Below are positions 46,016 through 53,784 of a stretch of 64,000 nt of DNA, piece by piece (the stretch's first letter is position 1; every line of letters starts with the position of its first letter). Source of the DNA: Sneathiella limimaris (GTDB lineage Bacteria; Pseudomonadota; Alphaproteobacteria; Sneathiellales; Sneathiellaceae); NCBI RefSeq assembly GCF_012932565.1, contig NZ_JABBYJ010000001.1, positions 868,001-932,000 on the forward strand, read 5' to 3'. The notes below the pieces were generated by a model that searched no databases, was not told where the DNA came from, and was given only the letters and a program-made list of their open reading frames with translations. The position numbers and the translations under genes are program-made.

Positions 46016-46785
46016 CTGGCGTCCCGATAAAACATAAACTCGGTTTCACTGGAAAGATCCGGCATATATTTATACCCCGCCATATCGAATGATTTCAGGG
46101 CTTCTGGGCCATCGATTTTATTCTGACTGATGAAGCGGGCCATCATGCCGCGGGCCCGTTTTGCTGAAAACCCGATGACTTTCGCATTGCCGTCTTTCAC
46201 TTCCTTGAAGATCGGTGTGATAACCGGATATTTCAGGGATTTTTTCGGAATAGCCTTAAAATACTCGGTGGAGGCCAGATTGATAATATACTGGGAAGAA
46301 TGGCCTTCTAGTTCTTTATTCAGGGCTTTAGCCAGTTTATCGCCCCAAAAATCATAGAGGTTTTCACCGCGGCTGTTGGCCATCCGGGTGCCCATTTCCA
46401 GACGATAGGGTTGGATCAGATCAAGTGGCCGAACAAGCCCATATAAGCCGGAAAGGATCCGCACATGGTCTTGCGCGAAGTCTACATCGTCGTCTTTCAG
46501 GCTTTCGATATCAAGTCCGGCATAAGTATCTCCATTAAAGGCAAAAGCCGCCTGCTTGGCATTGTCCTCGGTAAAGGGAAATTTCATGGCTTGAAAGCGT
46601 TTGAAATTCAGCTCGCTTAAGTCATCGCTGATTTTCATCAGCCGTTTCAGATCACTTGCTTTTTGCTGCTTAGCCGCTTTGAGAAGCTCTTTTGTATCTT
46701 TCTGGAATTGAAGGTCGCTGTGGTCTTCAGGTAGATTGTCCCGGTCGAAATTCAGCTTTTTGGCAGGTGATAACAGTGCAAGCAT
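46012..46785 (-). CDS. yaaA: Peroxide stress protein YaaA
   Basis: 257 residues. Start MLALLSPAKKLNFDRD, then NFKRFQAMKFPF-type and DLIQPYRLEMGTRMANSRG, with STEYFKAIPKK and FSAKRARGMMARFI near the end, are the UPF0246/YaaA signature. In E. coli it lowers free iron during peroxide stress. Third gene behind the MocR regulator and the peptide-binding protein; the 63-bp gap may hold its own promoter. Confidence 0.92.
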   Translation of the reverse strand: MLALLSPAKKLNFDRDNLPEDHSDLQFQKDTKELLKAAKQQKASDLKRLMKISDDLSELNFKRFQAMKFPFTEDNAKQAAFAFNGDTYAGLDIESLKDDDVDFAQDHVRILSGLYGLVRPLDLIQPYRLEMGTRMANSRGENLYDFWGDKLAKALNKELEGHSSQYIINLASTEYFKAIPKKSLKYPVITPIFKEVKDGNAKVIGFSAKRARGMMARFISQNKIDGPEALKSFDMAGYKYMPDLSSETEFMFYRDAS

Positions 46786-46848
46786 AACATGGTATCCAAT
46801 GACTAAAGTAAGTTACAGCTACGCATATAGTTATCGCCCATCAACGGT

Positions 46849-48639
46849 TCAATCGTCAACAGGGGCGGTTGAATACCACCAAAGATCCAGCGTTGAACCA
46901 TAATCGCTGGGTAATTTGGGAAAGCGGATTTCTGGCGCTGTGTAGATCCACTGATGATCTGCATGATAAAGAGGAATGACATAGTCTCCCTTCAGCAGTA
47001 TTCGGTCCAAGGCTCTGACCGCGGTCTCCAGATTTTCCCGCGTCTCTGCGGTGGCGATTTTCTGCACCAAATGATCAACGGCTTTATTTTGAATGCCGGG
47101 ATAATTTCGGCTTCCAGGTGTTTTCGCGGCTTCACTGCTCCAGTAAAATTGCTGCTCATTACCGGGAGATAGACTCTGTCCCCATTTGGCAAACATCATG
47201 TCAAAATCATACTGGGTAATGCGGTTCTGGTAGCTGGCATCATCCAACTGCCGGGGGAGGAGTGTAATTCCAAGTCTCTTCAGGTTCTTTTTGAAATTCC
47301 CCAACAGCTTCAGATGACTTGTATCGTTATAGATCACTTCAATGGTGACGGACATACCGGTTTGCGGATCGATCAATTGCCCTTCGGATAATTCATAACC
47401 AGCCGCCTGCAGCAGGTCTTTGGCCTGTTTCAAGCGGGTCCGAATGCGGCCTGATCCATCGGATACTGGAAACAAGATCGGCTCATCGAAAACGGCTTTG
47501 GGGAGGTCATCCTTGAACGGGTGTAGCAGCTTGGTTTCAGCGGGATCCGGTAGTCCTGTTGCCTGCAGGTTTCCTGCCCCAAAGAAACTGGTTGTTCGCT
47601 CATACTGCCCGTGGAGAATATTTTCATTCACCCATTCAAAATCGTAAGCCAGCAAAATGGCTTTTCGGACCTCTCGGGATTTTAAGAAATTCCTTCTGCT
47701 GTTCAGGGCGATCGCCAGCATGGGCGGTGGCAGGTATAGCTTTGGTTCACGGGTTATGTAAGGGGCACTCGGCTGGATCTTGCGATCTACCCATTTTCCG
47801 GGGTCGGACTCAAAAAAGACATCCAGTTCCTGATTTAAAAAGGCCTGGAACGCGATATCAACATCTCGGAAATAATCATATGTAATGCGCTCGAAATTAT
47901 AGCGCCCGCGGTAGGTTGGCATGTCCTGCCCCCAGAAATCGGGAACCCGTTTGTAGGTAATGGATTTACCAGGATCCAGTTTTTCAACGAGATAGGGACC
48001 GGTCCCAAGGGGGGCTTTTAAGGTGGTTTCTTCAAACGGCTGATTTTGAAAATAGTCTTTAGACAGGATTGGCATCAGTCCAAGGATCAAGGGCATTTCC
48101 CGGCCAGCGCCTGCCTTGAAATGAAAGGTGACCTGATCTGGTTCAACCACCGCAACCCTCTCAACAAGGCTGTAATAATGCCGGTGGTTGGGCCGTCCTT
48201 TTTGATGCAGGGTTTCATAGCTGAAAATAACATCTGCTGCTGTGACTGGCGCGCCATTTGAAAACCGGGCTTTTGGGTCCAGCTCAAAACGGACCCACTC
48301 CCGATTTTTTCCGGTTTGCACCGATTTCGCGATATTGGGATAGAGGGTAAAAGGCTCATCTTTTGAGCGCATCATCAGGGACTGGTAAACAAGCCCAAGA
48401 CCTTTCGCGGAGACCCCTCTCACCAAGAAGGGTTGCAGGCTATCGAAGCTGCCGATCGCGGGAAGCCGTAAGTGACCACCGGGTATCGCGTTGGGATCTG
48501 TATATTCGAAATGTGAGAAGCCGGGTGGGTATTTGGGAGTCCCATGCATGGACAAAGCATGCTCCGCATTGGCCGAAGGGAAGGCCAGCGTAAAAAAGAC
48601 CCAGACATAGGTAGAAACTATAATAAAGTATCTCGTCAT
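46849..48639 (-). CDS. Extracellular solute-binding protein, family 5 (YejA-like)
   Basis: 596 residues. Signal peptide (cleavage near ALS after SANAEHA), then SBP_bac_5 fold beginning HGTPKYPPGFSHFEYTDPNA and GGHLRLPAIGSFDSLQPFLV, the YejA-type start. These bind peptides or microcin-type compounds for YejBEF-like permeases; no permease genes adjoin, so it may share one located elsewhere (the partial permease at the left end belongs to a different set). It starts nine bases after the MocR stop. Confidence 0.88.
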   Translation of the reverse strand: MTRYFIIVSTYVWVFFTLAFPSANAEHALSMHGTPKYPPGFSHFEYTDPNAIPGGHLRLPAIGSFDSLQPFLVRGVSAKGLGLVYQSLMMRSKDEPFTLYPNIAKSVQTGKNREWVRFELDPKARFSNGAPVTAADVIFSYETLHQKGRPNHRHYYSLVERVAVVEPDQVTFHFKAGAGREMPLILGLMPILSKDYFQNQPFEETTLKAPLGTGPYLVEKLDPGKSITYKRVPDFWGQDMPTYRGRYNFERITYDYFRDVDIAFQAFLNQELDVFFESDPGKWVDRKIQPSAPYITREPKLYLPPPMLAIALNSRRNFLKSREVRKAILLAYDFEWVNENILHGQYERTTSFFGAGNLQATGLPDPAETKLLHPFKDDLPKAVFDEPILFPVSDGSGRIRTRLKQAKDLLQAAGYELSEGQLIDPQTGMSVTIEVIYNDTSHLKLLGNFKKNLKRLGITLLPRQLDDASYQNRITQYDFDMMFAKWGQSLSPGNEQQFYWSSEAAKTPGSRNYPGIQNKAVDHLVQKIATAETRENLETAVRALDRILLKGDYVIPLYHADHQWIYTAPEIRFPKLPSDYGSTLDLWWYSTAPVDD

Positions 48640-48648
48640 ATGAATTTC

Positions 48649-50133
48649 CTATGTCTGCATGTGTGCTGCACAGGTTTCCAGGATCTGAGCCAGACGACCA
48701 ACCAAACGCGGCATCTGTTTTTCATGGGTTCCGGCAAATCCAATAATCAGGGCATTTTTCTTTTCCGGACCTTCATAAAAAGCGGATAGGGCGCGCAGCA
48801 TCAAACCCTGGTCCCGGGCGAGGGCTTCAACTTTCTTATCCTCAATTTCAGGCCTTAAAAAAGCGATGAGATGCATGCCGCATTCTTGTTCGTCAACGCT
48901 TAGAAAATCACCGCATTTGGCCCGAAGTTCCGAGATCAAAACTTTCTGCCGTTTTTCATAGAGAATCCGCATTTTACGGATATGGGTCGCTAAATGTCCT
49001 TCGGAAATAAACTCCGCCAAAGCCGCCTCGGCAACAGCGGGGGAATGGCCGTCGATATCCCGCCGCAAAGCGAGGAAGACATCAACCAGATCCTTTGGAA
49101 CGACCAGATAGCCAACCCGAAGACCGCTGAACATCACCTTGCTCATGGAGCCAACATATAAAACCCGATCTTCCGTATCGAGACCCTGTAAGGAGGAGAG
49201 AGGTCGGCCGGAATAGCGATATTCACTGTCGTAATCATCCTCCAGCACGAACCGGTCATTTTCACCGGCCCAATGAAGAATTTCGAGCCGGCGTTGCAAG
49301 GACATGGTTGGCCCGAGAGGATATTGATGAGAGGGGGAGAGACAGGCTAACCGTGCCTTCGGCGCGAGAGACTTGGCGGCTTCCAGATTGAAACCCTGAT
49401 CATCCACGGGAACAGCAATGGGGTTGGCTCCAGCTGCAATAATGGAATTGCGAATACCTGGAAAACCGGGATCTTCCATCAGGATGGGATCGCCCGTTTC
49501 CGCGAAAGCCTTGATAACCAGATGGATCGCCTGCTGGGATCCGGAGAGAACGATAACCTGATCAGGTTCGCAGTTGACGGCCCGTGTTTGTGCGAGATGT
49601 TCAGCCAACGCTTCACGAAGAGCGGTGGCGCCGCCAACCGGATTGCCGCTTAAGTAGTCTGGTTCAGGTTTTCGCCAATGTTTCGCCAATAGCCTTGCCC
49701 AGATTTCAAACGGAAATTGATCAAGCTCTGGCCGACCAGGTGAAAAGGGACCTTGATGATAGGGCTTGGCCGGACCAGTTGGGCGAAGGGCTTCCGCTTG
49801 GCGGGACAGTTTGATTTTTCGCGCCTTGGGATTTGGTTTTTCAGAAGATGAATTTGTGCCCAGAAGCTCATCCGGGATCTGGGTCGAGACATAAGTTCCT
49901 GCGCCGACGCGAGCCTCCAGATACCCTTCGGCCATGAGCTGATCAAAAGCGCTCAGAACCGTATTTCGGGAGACGCCAAGATCCTCTGCCAGCAGGCGGG
50001 TGGAGGGAAGGCGCGTCCCAGCCTTGATCACATTCTGTAAAATGTTGTCTCGAAGCTTCAGGAATAATTGCCGGTGCAACGGTCCGGGATCGGACTTGTC
50101 GATGGATAAATTGGCAAGATAGGCGTGCTTCAT
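48649..50133 (-). CDS. MocR/PdxR-family GntR-aminotransferase regulator
   Basis: 494 residues. GntR winged-helix N-terminus (LHRQLFLKLRDNILQNVIKA, TRLLAEDLGVSRNTVLSAFD), linker to about 120, then a fold-type I aminotransferase-like domain with PLP Lys in YVGSMSKVMFSGLRVGYLVV. Members sense PLP adducts and control pyridoxine, taurine or amino-acid genes. Here the next genes are a YejA-like protein and yaaA, and msrA is divergent. An inverted repeat ATTGGTTC begins only 10 bases before its ATG, so autoregulation is likely. Start: ATG 50133. Confidence 0.9.
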   Translation of the reverse strand: MKHAYLANLSIDKSDPGPLHRQLFLKLRDNILQNVIKAGTRLPSTRLLAEDLGVSRNTVLSAFDQLMAEGYLEARVGAGTYVSTQIPDELLGTNSSSEKPNPKARKIKLSRQAEALRPTGPAKPYHQGPFSPGRPELDQFPFEIWARLLAKHWRKPEPDYLSGNPVGGATALREALAEHLAQTRAVNCEPDQVIVLSGSQQAIHLVIKAFAETGDPILMEDPGFPGIRNSIIAAGANPIAVPVDDQGFNLEAAKSLAPKARLACLSPSHQYPLGPTMSLQRRLEILHWAGENDRFVLEDDYDSEYRYSGRPLSSLQGLDTEDRVLYVGSMSKVMFSGLRVGYLVVPKDLVDVFLALRRDIDGHSPAVAEAALAEFISEGHLATHIRKMRILYEKRQKVLISELRAKCGDFLSVDEQECGMHLIAFLRPEIEDKKVEALARDQGLMLRALSAFYEGPEKKNALIIGFAGTHEKQMPRLVGRLAQILETCAAHMQT

Positions 50134-50143
50134 AACAGGCTCG

Positions 50144-50189
50144 ATTGGTTCCCTATATCTGTTGATATCAGTATAGAAAGAGAACCAAT
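50144..50189. promoter_or_regulatory. Candidate MocR operator between mocR and msrA
   Basis: ATTGGTTC (50144-50151) and GAACCAAT (50182-50189) form an 8-bp inverted repeat separated by 30 bases, about three helix turns. A third ATTGGTT lies at 50272-50278 just before msrA. MocR-type regulators use TGGTTC/TGGAC-like half-sites with long spacing, so the pair is a good operator candidate. Confidence 0.5.
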
Positions 50190-50292
50190 GACGATAAAGT
50201 TATCAATTCTTATGAGACGGATTACTTTATTTAATGCTCAATCCGCATATATACTTCTCATGAATTGTGGAATTGGTTGAAGGGATGGAACC

Positions 50293-50775
50293 ATGTCAGG
50301 TAAATCTGAGATTGCATATTTCGCTGCAGGATGTTTCTGGGGTGTGGAAGCGGCATTCCGACAAGTCAAAGGTGTCACTGAGACGGCAGTCGGGTATCAA
50401 GGCGGGCATACATTAAGCCCCACCTATCAACAGGTCTGCTACGAAGACACCATGCATGCGGAGGTTGTTCGGGTGACATTTGATCCCGAAATTGTTTCCT
50501 ATGAACAGCTTTTGAGTGTGTTCTGGAGCAATCACAATCCGACAACCCTGAACCGCCAGGGACCAGATATTGGGACGCAATATCGGTCTGCAATTTTTTA
50601 TGTTTCAGATGCCCAAAAGGAAGCAGCAGAAGCTTCCAAGAAAATTTTGGAAGAGCGTAAGGTTTTCCCAAACCCGATTGTCACGGAAATAACGCCTGCC
50701 CCGGATTTCCACATGGCTGAGGAATATCATCAGCAGTATTTAGAAAAACGCGGAATGGCGACCTGTCACATCTGA
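50293..50775 (+). CDS. msrA: Peptide-methionine (S)-S-oxide reductase
   Basis: 160 residues. Catalytic Cys in AAGCFWGVEAAFRQVKGV; also YQGGHTLSPTYQQVCYEDTM and HNPTTLNRQGPDIGTQYRSA. Repairs oxidised methionine with thioredoxin as reductant. The fusion partner MsrB is absent. It is divergent from the MocR gene; shared half-sites suggest control by it. A stem-loop follows at the convergent end with a hypothetical gene. Confidence 0.96.
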   Translation: MSGKSEIAYFAAGCFWGVEAAFRQVKGVTETAVGYQGGHTLSPTYQQVCYEDTMHAEVVRVTFDPEIVSYEQLLSVFWSNHNPTTLNRQGPDIGTQYRSAIFYVSDAQKEAAEASKKILEERKVFPNPIVTEITPAPDFHMAEEYHQQYLEKRGMATCHI

Positions 50776-50795
50776 GATGTTTCTGGACTTAAGCC

Positions 50796-50817
50796 TTTAG
50801 ACTGTTTTCGGTCTAAA
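50796..50817. terminator. Stem-loop at msrA and hypothetical gene ends
   Basis: TTTAGAC (50796-50802) and GTCTAAA (50811-50817) pair over 7 bases with an 8-base loop, overlapping the stop codon of the convergent 154-aa gene. It may serve both transcripts; no strong T-run. Confidence 0.4.
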
Positions 50818-51261
50818 TCCTTGAAAACCTAATAGATCAATCGTGAGGTTCCGTGTCTCCCGATAGGCTGTGTTTGCCTGTTGGTAAAGGCTTGAGGAGC
50901 CGGGTTCAATCTCGTGACCACCTGTTTCAAGCGGGCTGGCTTGCGACAGTTGCTGGGCCAGAAATGGTGTTGAGGACTGACCGAAAGCGAGCGGGCTGCG
51001 TGTTGTTGTTGGATGCGCCGGCGCTGGAGGTGGTTGTTTAACAACGACTTCTACCGTGGTTGCCCGGGGATGATCGCGGTTAATTTCACTAGATCGTCTT
51101 CTGGAATCGATCTGTTGCTGAAGATCGCTTTTAATCAGTTCTTGCTGATCAAGTTCCTGCTGAATTTGCTTATGCTCAAGATATGCCTGTAGCTCCGCTT
51201 GTTTGGTCGCTGCGGAATAATAGGAATAAGCAGAATATGGACTGGAACGAATTGGCTCCAT
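50797..51261 (-). CDS. Hypothetical protein with upstream CtrA box
   Basis: 154 residues, soluble. N-terminus with Tyr/Ser-rich start (SPYSAYSYYSAATKQAELQA), then a Gln/Glu-rich coiled helix (HKQIQQELDQQELIKSDLQQ), a Pro/Thr-rich segment (VVVKQPPPAPAHPTTTRSPL), and a C-terminal QANTAYRETRNLTIDLLGFQ. No recognised family; the shape recalls small motility-associated or cell-surface alphaproteobacterial proteins, but this is inference from the CtrA site 113-137 bases upstream. Convergent with msrA. Confidence 0.6.
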   Translation of the reverse strand: MEPIRSSPYSAYSYYSAATKQAELQAYLEHKQIQQELDQQELIKSDLQQQIDSRRRSSEINRDHPRATTVEVVVKQPPPAPAHPTTTRSPLAFGQSSTPFLAQQLSQASPLETGGHEIEPGSSSLYQQANTAYRETRNLTIDLLGFQGFRPKTV

Positions 51262-51373
51262 AATAACGTTCGGTACCCGGCTTTATCTTCAATTCAGGAG
51301 TTGTCGGTAATTTTAACCGGAGTTCCAGATTCACTGGAAGTTAGACGCTACATGTACTGTAAAACTGTCTAAA

Positions 51374-51398
51374 ATATGTTAACAAAGTCTTAACATAT
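51374..51398. promoter_or_regulatory. CtrA-binding site (palindromic TTAA-N7-TTAA)
   Basis: TTAA (51379-51382), seven bases, TTAA (51390-51393) followed by C matches the full CtrA consensus, and the arms extend to a 9-bp inverted repeat ATATGTTAA / TTAACATAT. On the minus strand a -35 (TTGATA) and a weak -10 (CATATT) 17 bases apart straddle it, so it probably controls the 154-aa gene downstream. Confidence 0.6.
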
Positions 51399-51420
51399 CA
51401 AGTCACAAATTCTTGAAACT

Positions 51421-51463
51421 CCAGAAGACCTTTGTCTTTCCTACGCAGCCAAAAGGCTTCTGG
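51421..51463 (-). terminator. Stem-loop downstream of phaR
   Basis: CCAGAAG (51421-51427) pairs with CTTCTGG (51457-51463), continued by CCTTT/AAAGG after one bulge, eight bases past the phaR stop. No clear T-run follows on the minus strand, so it may be a 3'-end stabiliser instead. Confidence 0.45.
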
Positions 51464-51470
51464 ATTTATA

Positions 51471-52082
51471 TTATTTGTCACTGAGTTTATCGATCCGGGC
51501 TTGCATCGCAGCCAATTGATCTTTCAGCTCTTTCATCATTTCAGTCGTTTCGGATTTTGGCTCTGCAGGTTTATCTGCAGCCTGCTGTTCCTGTGGATCA
51601 GATCCGGAGCCAAAAGCAGGGGGCGAAAACATACGCATGGCTTGGGTAAACATTGCCATGTTTTGACGGCCCATTTCCTCAAACTGTTGATACAGTGGAT
51701 TATCCCGGACATTTTCAGGTAAGGCGTCCCGCATTTTCTCCTGATTACTTGTAAAGGAGCGCATGGACATATCCAGATAATCTGGAACGATGTTCTGCAG
51801 ACTATGACCGTAATATTTGATCAGTTGTCTTAGGAAGCTAATCGGCAACAGGTTTTGTCCTTTTGCCTCTTCCTCAAAAATGATCTGAGTTAGAACAGAA
51901 CGGGTAATATCCTCGTTTGTTTTTGCGTCATAGACGACAAAATCGTCCCCCTCTTTCACCATATTGCTGAGGTGATCCAGAGTGACGTAGGAGGAGGTAG
52001 CTGTATTGTAAAGCCGGCGGTTTGCGTATTTTTTTATAATGACCGGATCTTTTGTTTCAGAAGCTTGCTCGACCAAATTCAC
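51471..52082 (-). CDS. phaR: Polyhydroxyalkanoate synthesis repressor PhaR
   Basis: 203 residues. N-terminal DNA-binding PHB_acc domain with IIKKYANRRLYNTATSSYVT and VYDAKTNEDITRSVLTQIIF, then the central PHA-binding region and a Gln/Glu-rich coiled C-terminus. PhaR represses phasin and PHA genes and is released by PHB granules. GTG 52082 with AAGGGA upstream is the start. It is divergent from the 63-aa/phaC-like operon, and TTGnGC palindromes lie in the shared region. Confidence 0.95.
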   Translation of the reverse strand: MNLVEQASETKDPVIIKKYANRRLYNTATSSYVTLDHLSNMVKEGDDFVVYDAKTNEDITRSVLTQIIFEEEAKGQNLLPISFLRQLIKYYGHSLQNIVPDYLDMSMRSFTSNQEKMRDALPENVRDNPLYQQFEEMGRQNMAMFTQAMRMFSPPAFGSGSDPQEQQAADKPAEPKSETTEMMKELKDQLAAMQARIDKLSDK

Positions 52083-52097
52083 ACATTCCCTTAAAAA

Positions 52098-52131
52098 TTG
52101 CTGCGCCGCAAAGACCTATTGTGCAATGCGG
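52098..52131. promoter_or_regulatory. Candidate PhaR operator region (phaR / pha operon)
   Basis: TTGCTGCGCCGCAA (52098-52111) is a 14-bp palindrome with one mismatched pair, 15 bases from the phaR start. TTGTGCAATGCGG (52119-52131) is a second TTGnGC site; it overlaps a phaR promoter candidate (TTGCCA, 17 bases, CACAAT on the minus strand). TGC/GCA-rich repeats are the known target type of PhaR in other proteobacteria. Confidence 0.45.
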
Positions 52132-52214
52132 TTTCCAATTTGGCAATAATTATCGAAAAAATTGTGTGGAAAGCGTTACTGGTCGCCGGTTGGCTTTCGG
52201 TTTATATTAAAGAC

Positions 52215-52406
52215 ATGTCTGAAAAATCTGAACTTTCCAAAACCGTAACGGACTTTTTTGAACTCTGGCAGCGCCAGATTAGTGCTGTTTCACGCAGCCC
52301 TGATGAAAGCGTGGCAAGTCTCATGTCCTCATGCGAACGGATCCTGGCAGATCTTCAGAAAGACTTATCTGAACATCCGACGTCAAACGAGGACCCTTCC
52401 TCATGA
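52215..52406 (+). CDS. Small protein coupled to the PhaC-like synthase, 63 aa
   Basis: ATG 52215 to TGA 52406, whose last four bases are shared with the start of the synthase gene (ATGA). The protein is helical: SKTVTDFFELWQRQISAVSR then PDESVASLMSSCERILADLQ. The FELWQ region recalls the aromatic start of PhaE/phasin-like PHA-associated proteins, which are much longer (20-40 kDa). No known family assigned. A dedicated partner of the synthase is the simplest reading of the coupling and size. Confidence 0.55.
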   Translation: MSEKSELSKTVTDFFELWQRQISAVSRSPDESVASLMSSCERILADLQKDLSEHPTSNEDPSS

Positions 52407-53638
52407 CAGACGTAAATGTTCAGGAATTTACACGCGTGGGCCCAAGACCTTTGGGACTCCATTTAGGCTTGGCGGCAACGTCGCTGGCGACGTCTTTTGC
52501 CTCCCTGCCTTTTGTTCGCGATGGAAAATTTCCTTGGGTAAAAGAGCTGGAACCAGAGGCTGAAAAAATCGCTCGCCGCCTGCAGGAATATGAGGTGGCA
52601 GAGCTTGTCCAAGGCCTTGCGTTCGAAGGAAATACTAAAGTGGTGGGTATGATTTCCGGAATCCGGAAATATCATGCGCACCCTTACCGGCGTAAACCGA
52701 TTTCCCGTCCCTTGATCTGGTCGCACGGAAATGTGCGCTTGCTGGACTGTGCACCCAAGTTGGCAAAGAAAGCCCCCATCCTTTTTCTGGTACCGTCTCT
52801 CATTAACCGGGCCTATATCCTGGATTTAATGCCCGGAAAAAGCTTTGTTGAGGAATTGGCGAATAATGGTATTCGGGCGATCCTGGTTGACTGGGGTGAG
52901 CCGGGCGCTGAAGAGCGAGAATATGATCTGAAGGATTACCTTGAGAAGATCCTCCTTGCTGGTGTTGAGGAAACCCGAAAACTATATCCACGTGCGCCCC
53001 TGCATGTTGGGGGATATTGTATGGGCGGAACTCTTGCGGTGGCGCTCACCCAGATGTTATCTCAAAAACCAAAGAGTTTGATTACCATAGCCGCACCTTG
53101 GGATTTTCATGAAGGATTAGGGCAGAGCGCAAGACTTTTTCTGTCTAATGAAGCCATCTGGGACAGTGTTCTTAAAGGGTTCAAGGAGATGCCGGTTGAT
53201 ATTTTACAGTCCTTTTTTGCAAGTCTGGATCCAAATCTTTGTATGAATAAATTTTGTCTGTTTGACCAGATGGGTGAGGATACGGACCGGGCGCGGGAGT
53301 TTGTCGCGCTTGAGGATTGGTTGAATGATGGCGTGCCGTTAAGTGCGCCGGTCGCCAGATCCTGTTTTCAAGGATGGTATGGGCGAAATGATCCGGTTAT
53401 GGGAAATTGGGAGGTTGGTTCTGAAAAAATTTGTCCTGAAAATATCACAATTCCCTCAATGATTGTTGTTCCGAAATCGGATAGAATAGTGCCGCCTAAT
53501 TCTGCGATTGCTCTCTCGCGTCAATTGCCTGAAGCCGAGGTCCAAATGTCCGGTACAGGTCATATCGGGATGATGGTCGGAAGCAGTGCGAAAGGGGGTT
53601 TATGGCTAGACGTAATCGCCTGGATCGGAAAGTTCTAA
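52403..53638 (+). CDS. phaC: Short PhaC-like poly(3-hydroxyalkanoate) synthase
   Basis: 411 residues, alpha/beta-hydrolase fold. The PHA synthase lipase-like box is HVGGYCMGGTLAV with Cys206 as nucleophile (Cys instead of Ser), with Asp360 in PKSDRIVP and His387 in SGTGHIGMM completing the triad; PILFLVPSLINRAYILDLMP and ILVDWGEPG are class I/III PhaC hallmarks. Class I synthases are about 570-600 aa; this lacks most of that N-terminal extension, closer in size to class III PhaC (about 355 aa), yet no PhaE gene adjoins. Upstream 63-aa gene overlaps by four bases; phaA and phaB follow. A depolymerase or other hydrolase role is less likely because the nucleophile is Cys. Confidence 0.75.
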   Translation: MTDVNVQEFTRVGPRPLGLHLGLAATSLATSFASLPFVRDGKFPWVKELEPEAEKIARRLQEYEVAELVQGLAFEGNTKVVGMISGIRKYHAHPYRRKPISRPLIWSHGNVRLLDCAPKLAKKAPILFLVPSLINRAYILDLMPGKSFVEELANNGIRAILVDWGEPGAEEREYDLKDYLEKILLAGVEETRKLYPRAPLHVGGYCMGGTLAVALTQMLSQKPKSLITIAAPWDFHEGLGQSARLFLSNEAIWDSVLKGFKEMPVDILQSFFASLDPNLCMNKFCLFDQMGEDTDRAREFVALEDWLNDGVPLSAPVARSCFQGWYGRNDPVMGNWEVGSEKICPENITIPSMIVVPKSDRIVPPNSAIALSRQLPEAEVQMSGTGHIGMMVGSSAKGGLWLDVIAWIGKF

Positions 53639-53665
53639 CTTTTTTTGCGCATATGCACAAAAAGT
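53638..53665. promoter_or_regulatory. Palindrome/stem-loop between phaC and phaA
   Basis: ACTTTTT (53638-53644) pairs with AAAAAGT (53659-53665), and inside it TTGCGCATATGCACAA (53645-53660) is a 16-bp palindrome with one mismatch. The inner part resembles the TTGTGCAATGCGG site near phaR. It could be a PhaR operator for a phaAB promoter (TTGCAT at 53667, 17 bases, TATTTC), or an mRNA hairpin that ends or processes the phaC message. Confidence 0.4.
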
Positions 53666-53784
53666 GTTGCATCTGCGAACGTATAACGTTATTTCGTAGT
53701 TTATCGAAAAACATTCCGAAAATTACGAAACAGCGTCTAACTTTGAATATTTATTATCATATATAAAGAAAAATGAGGTCAGTA

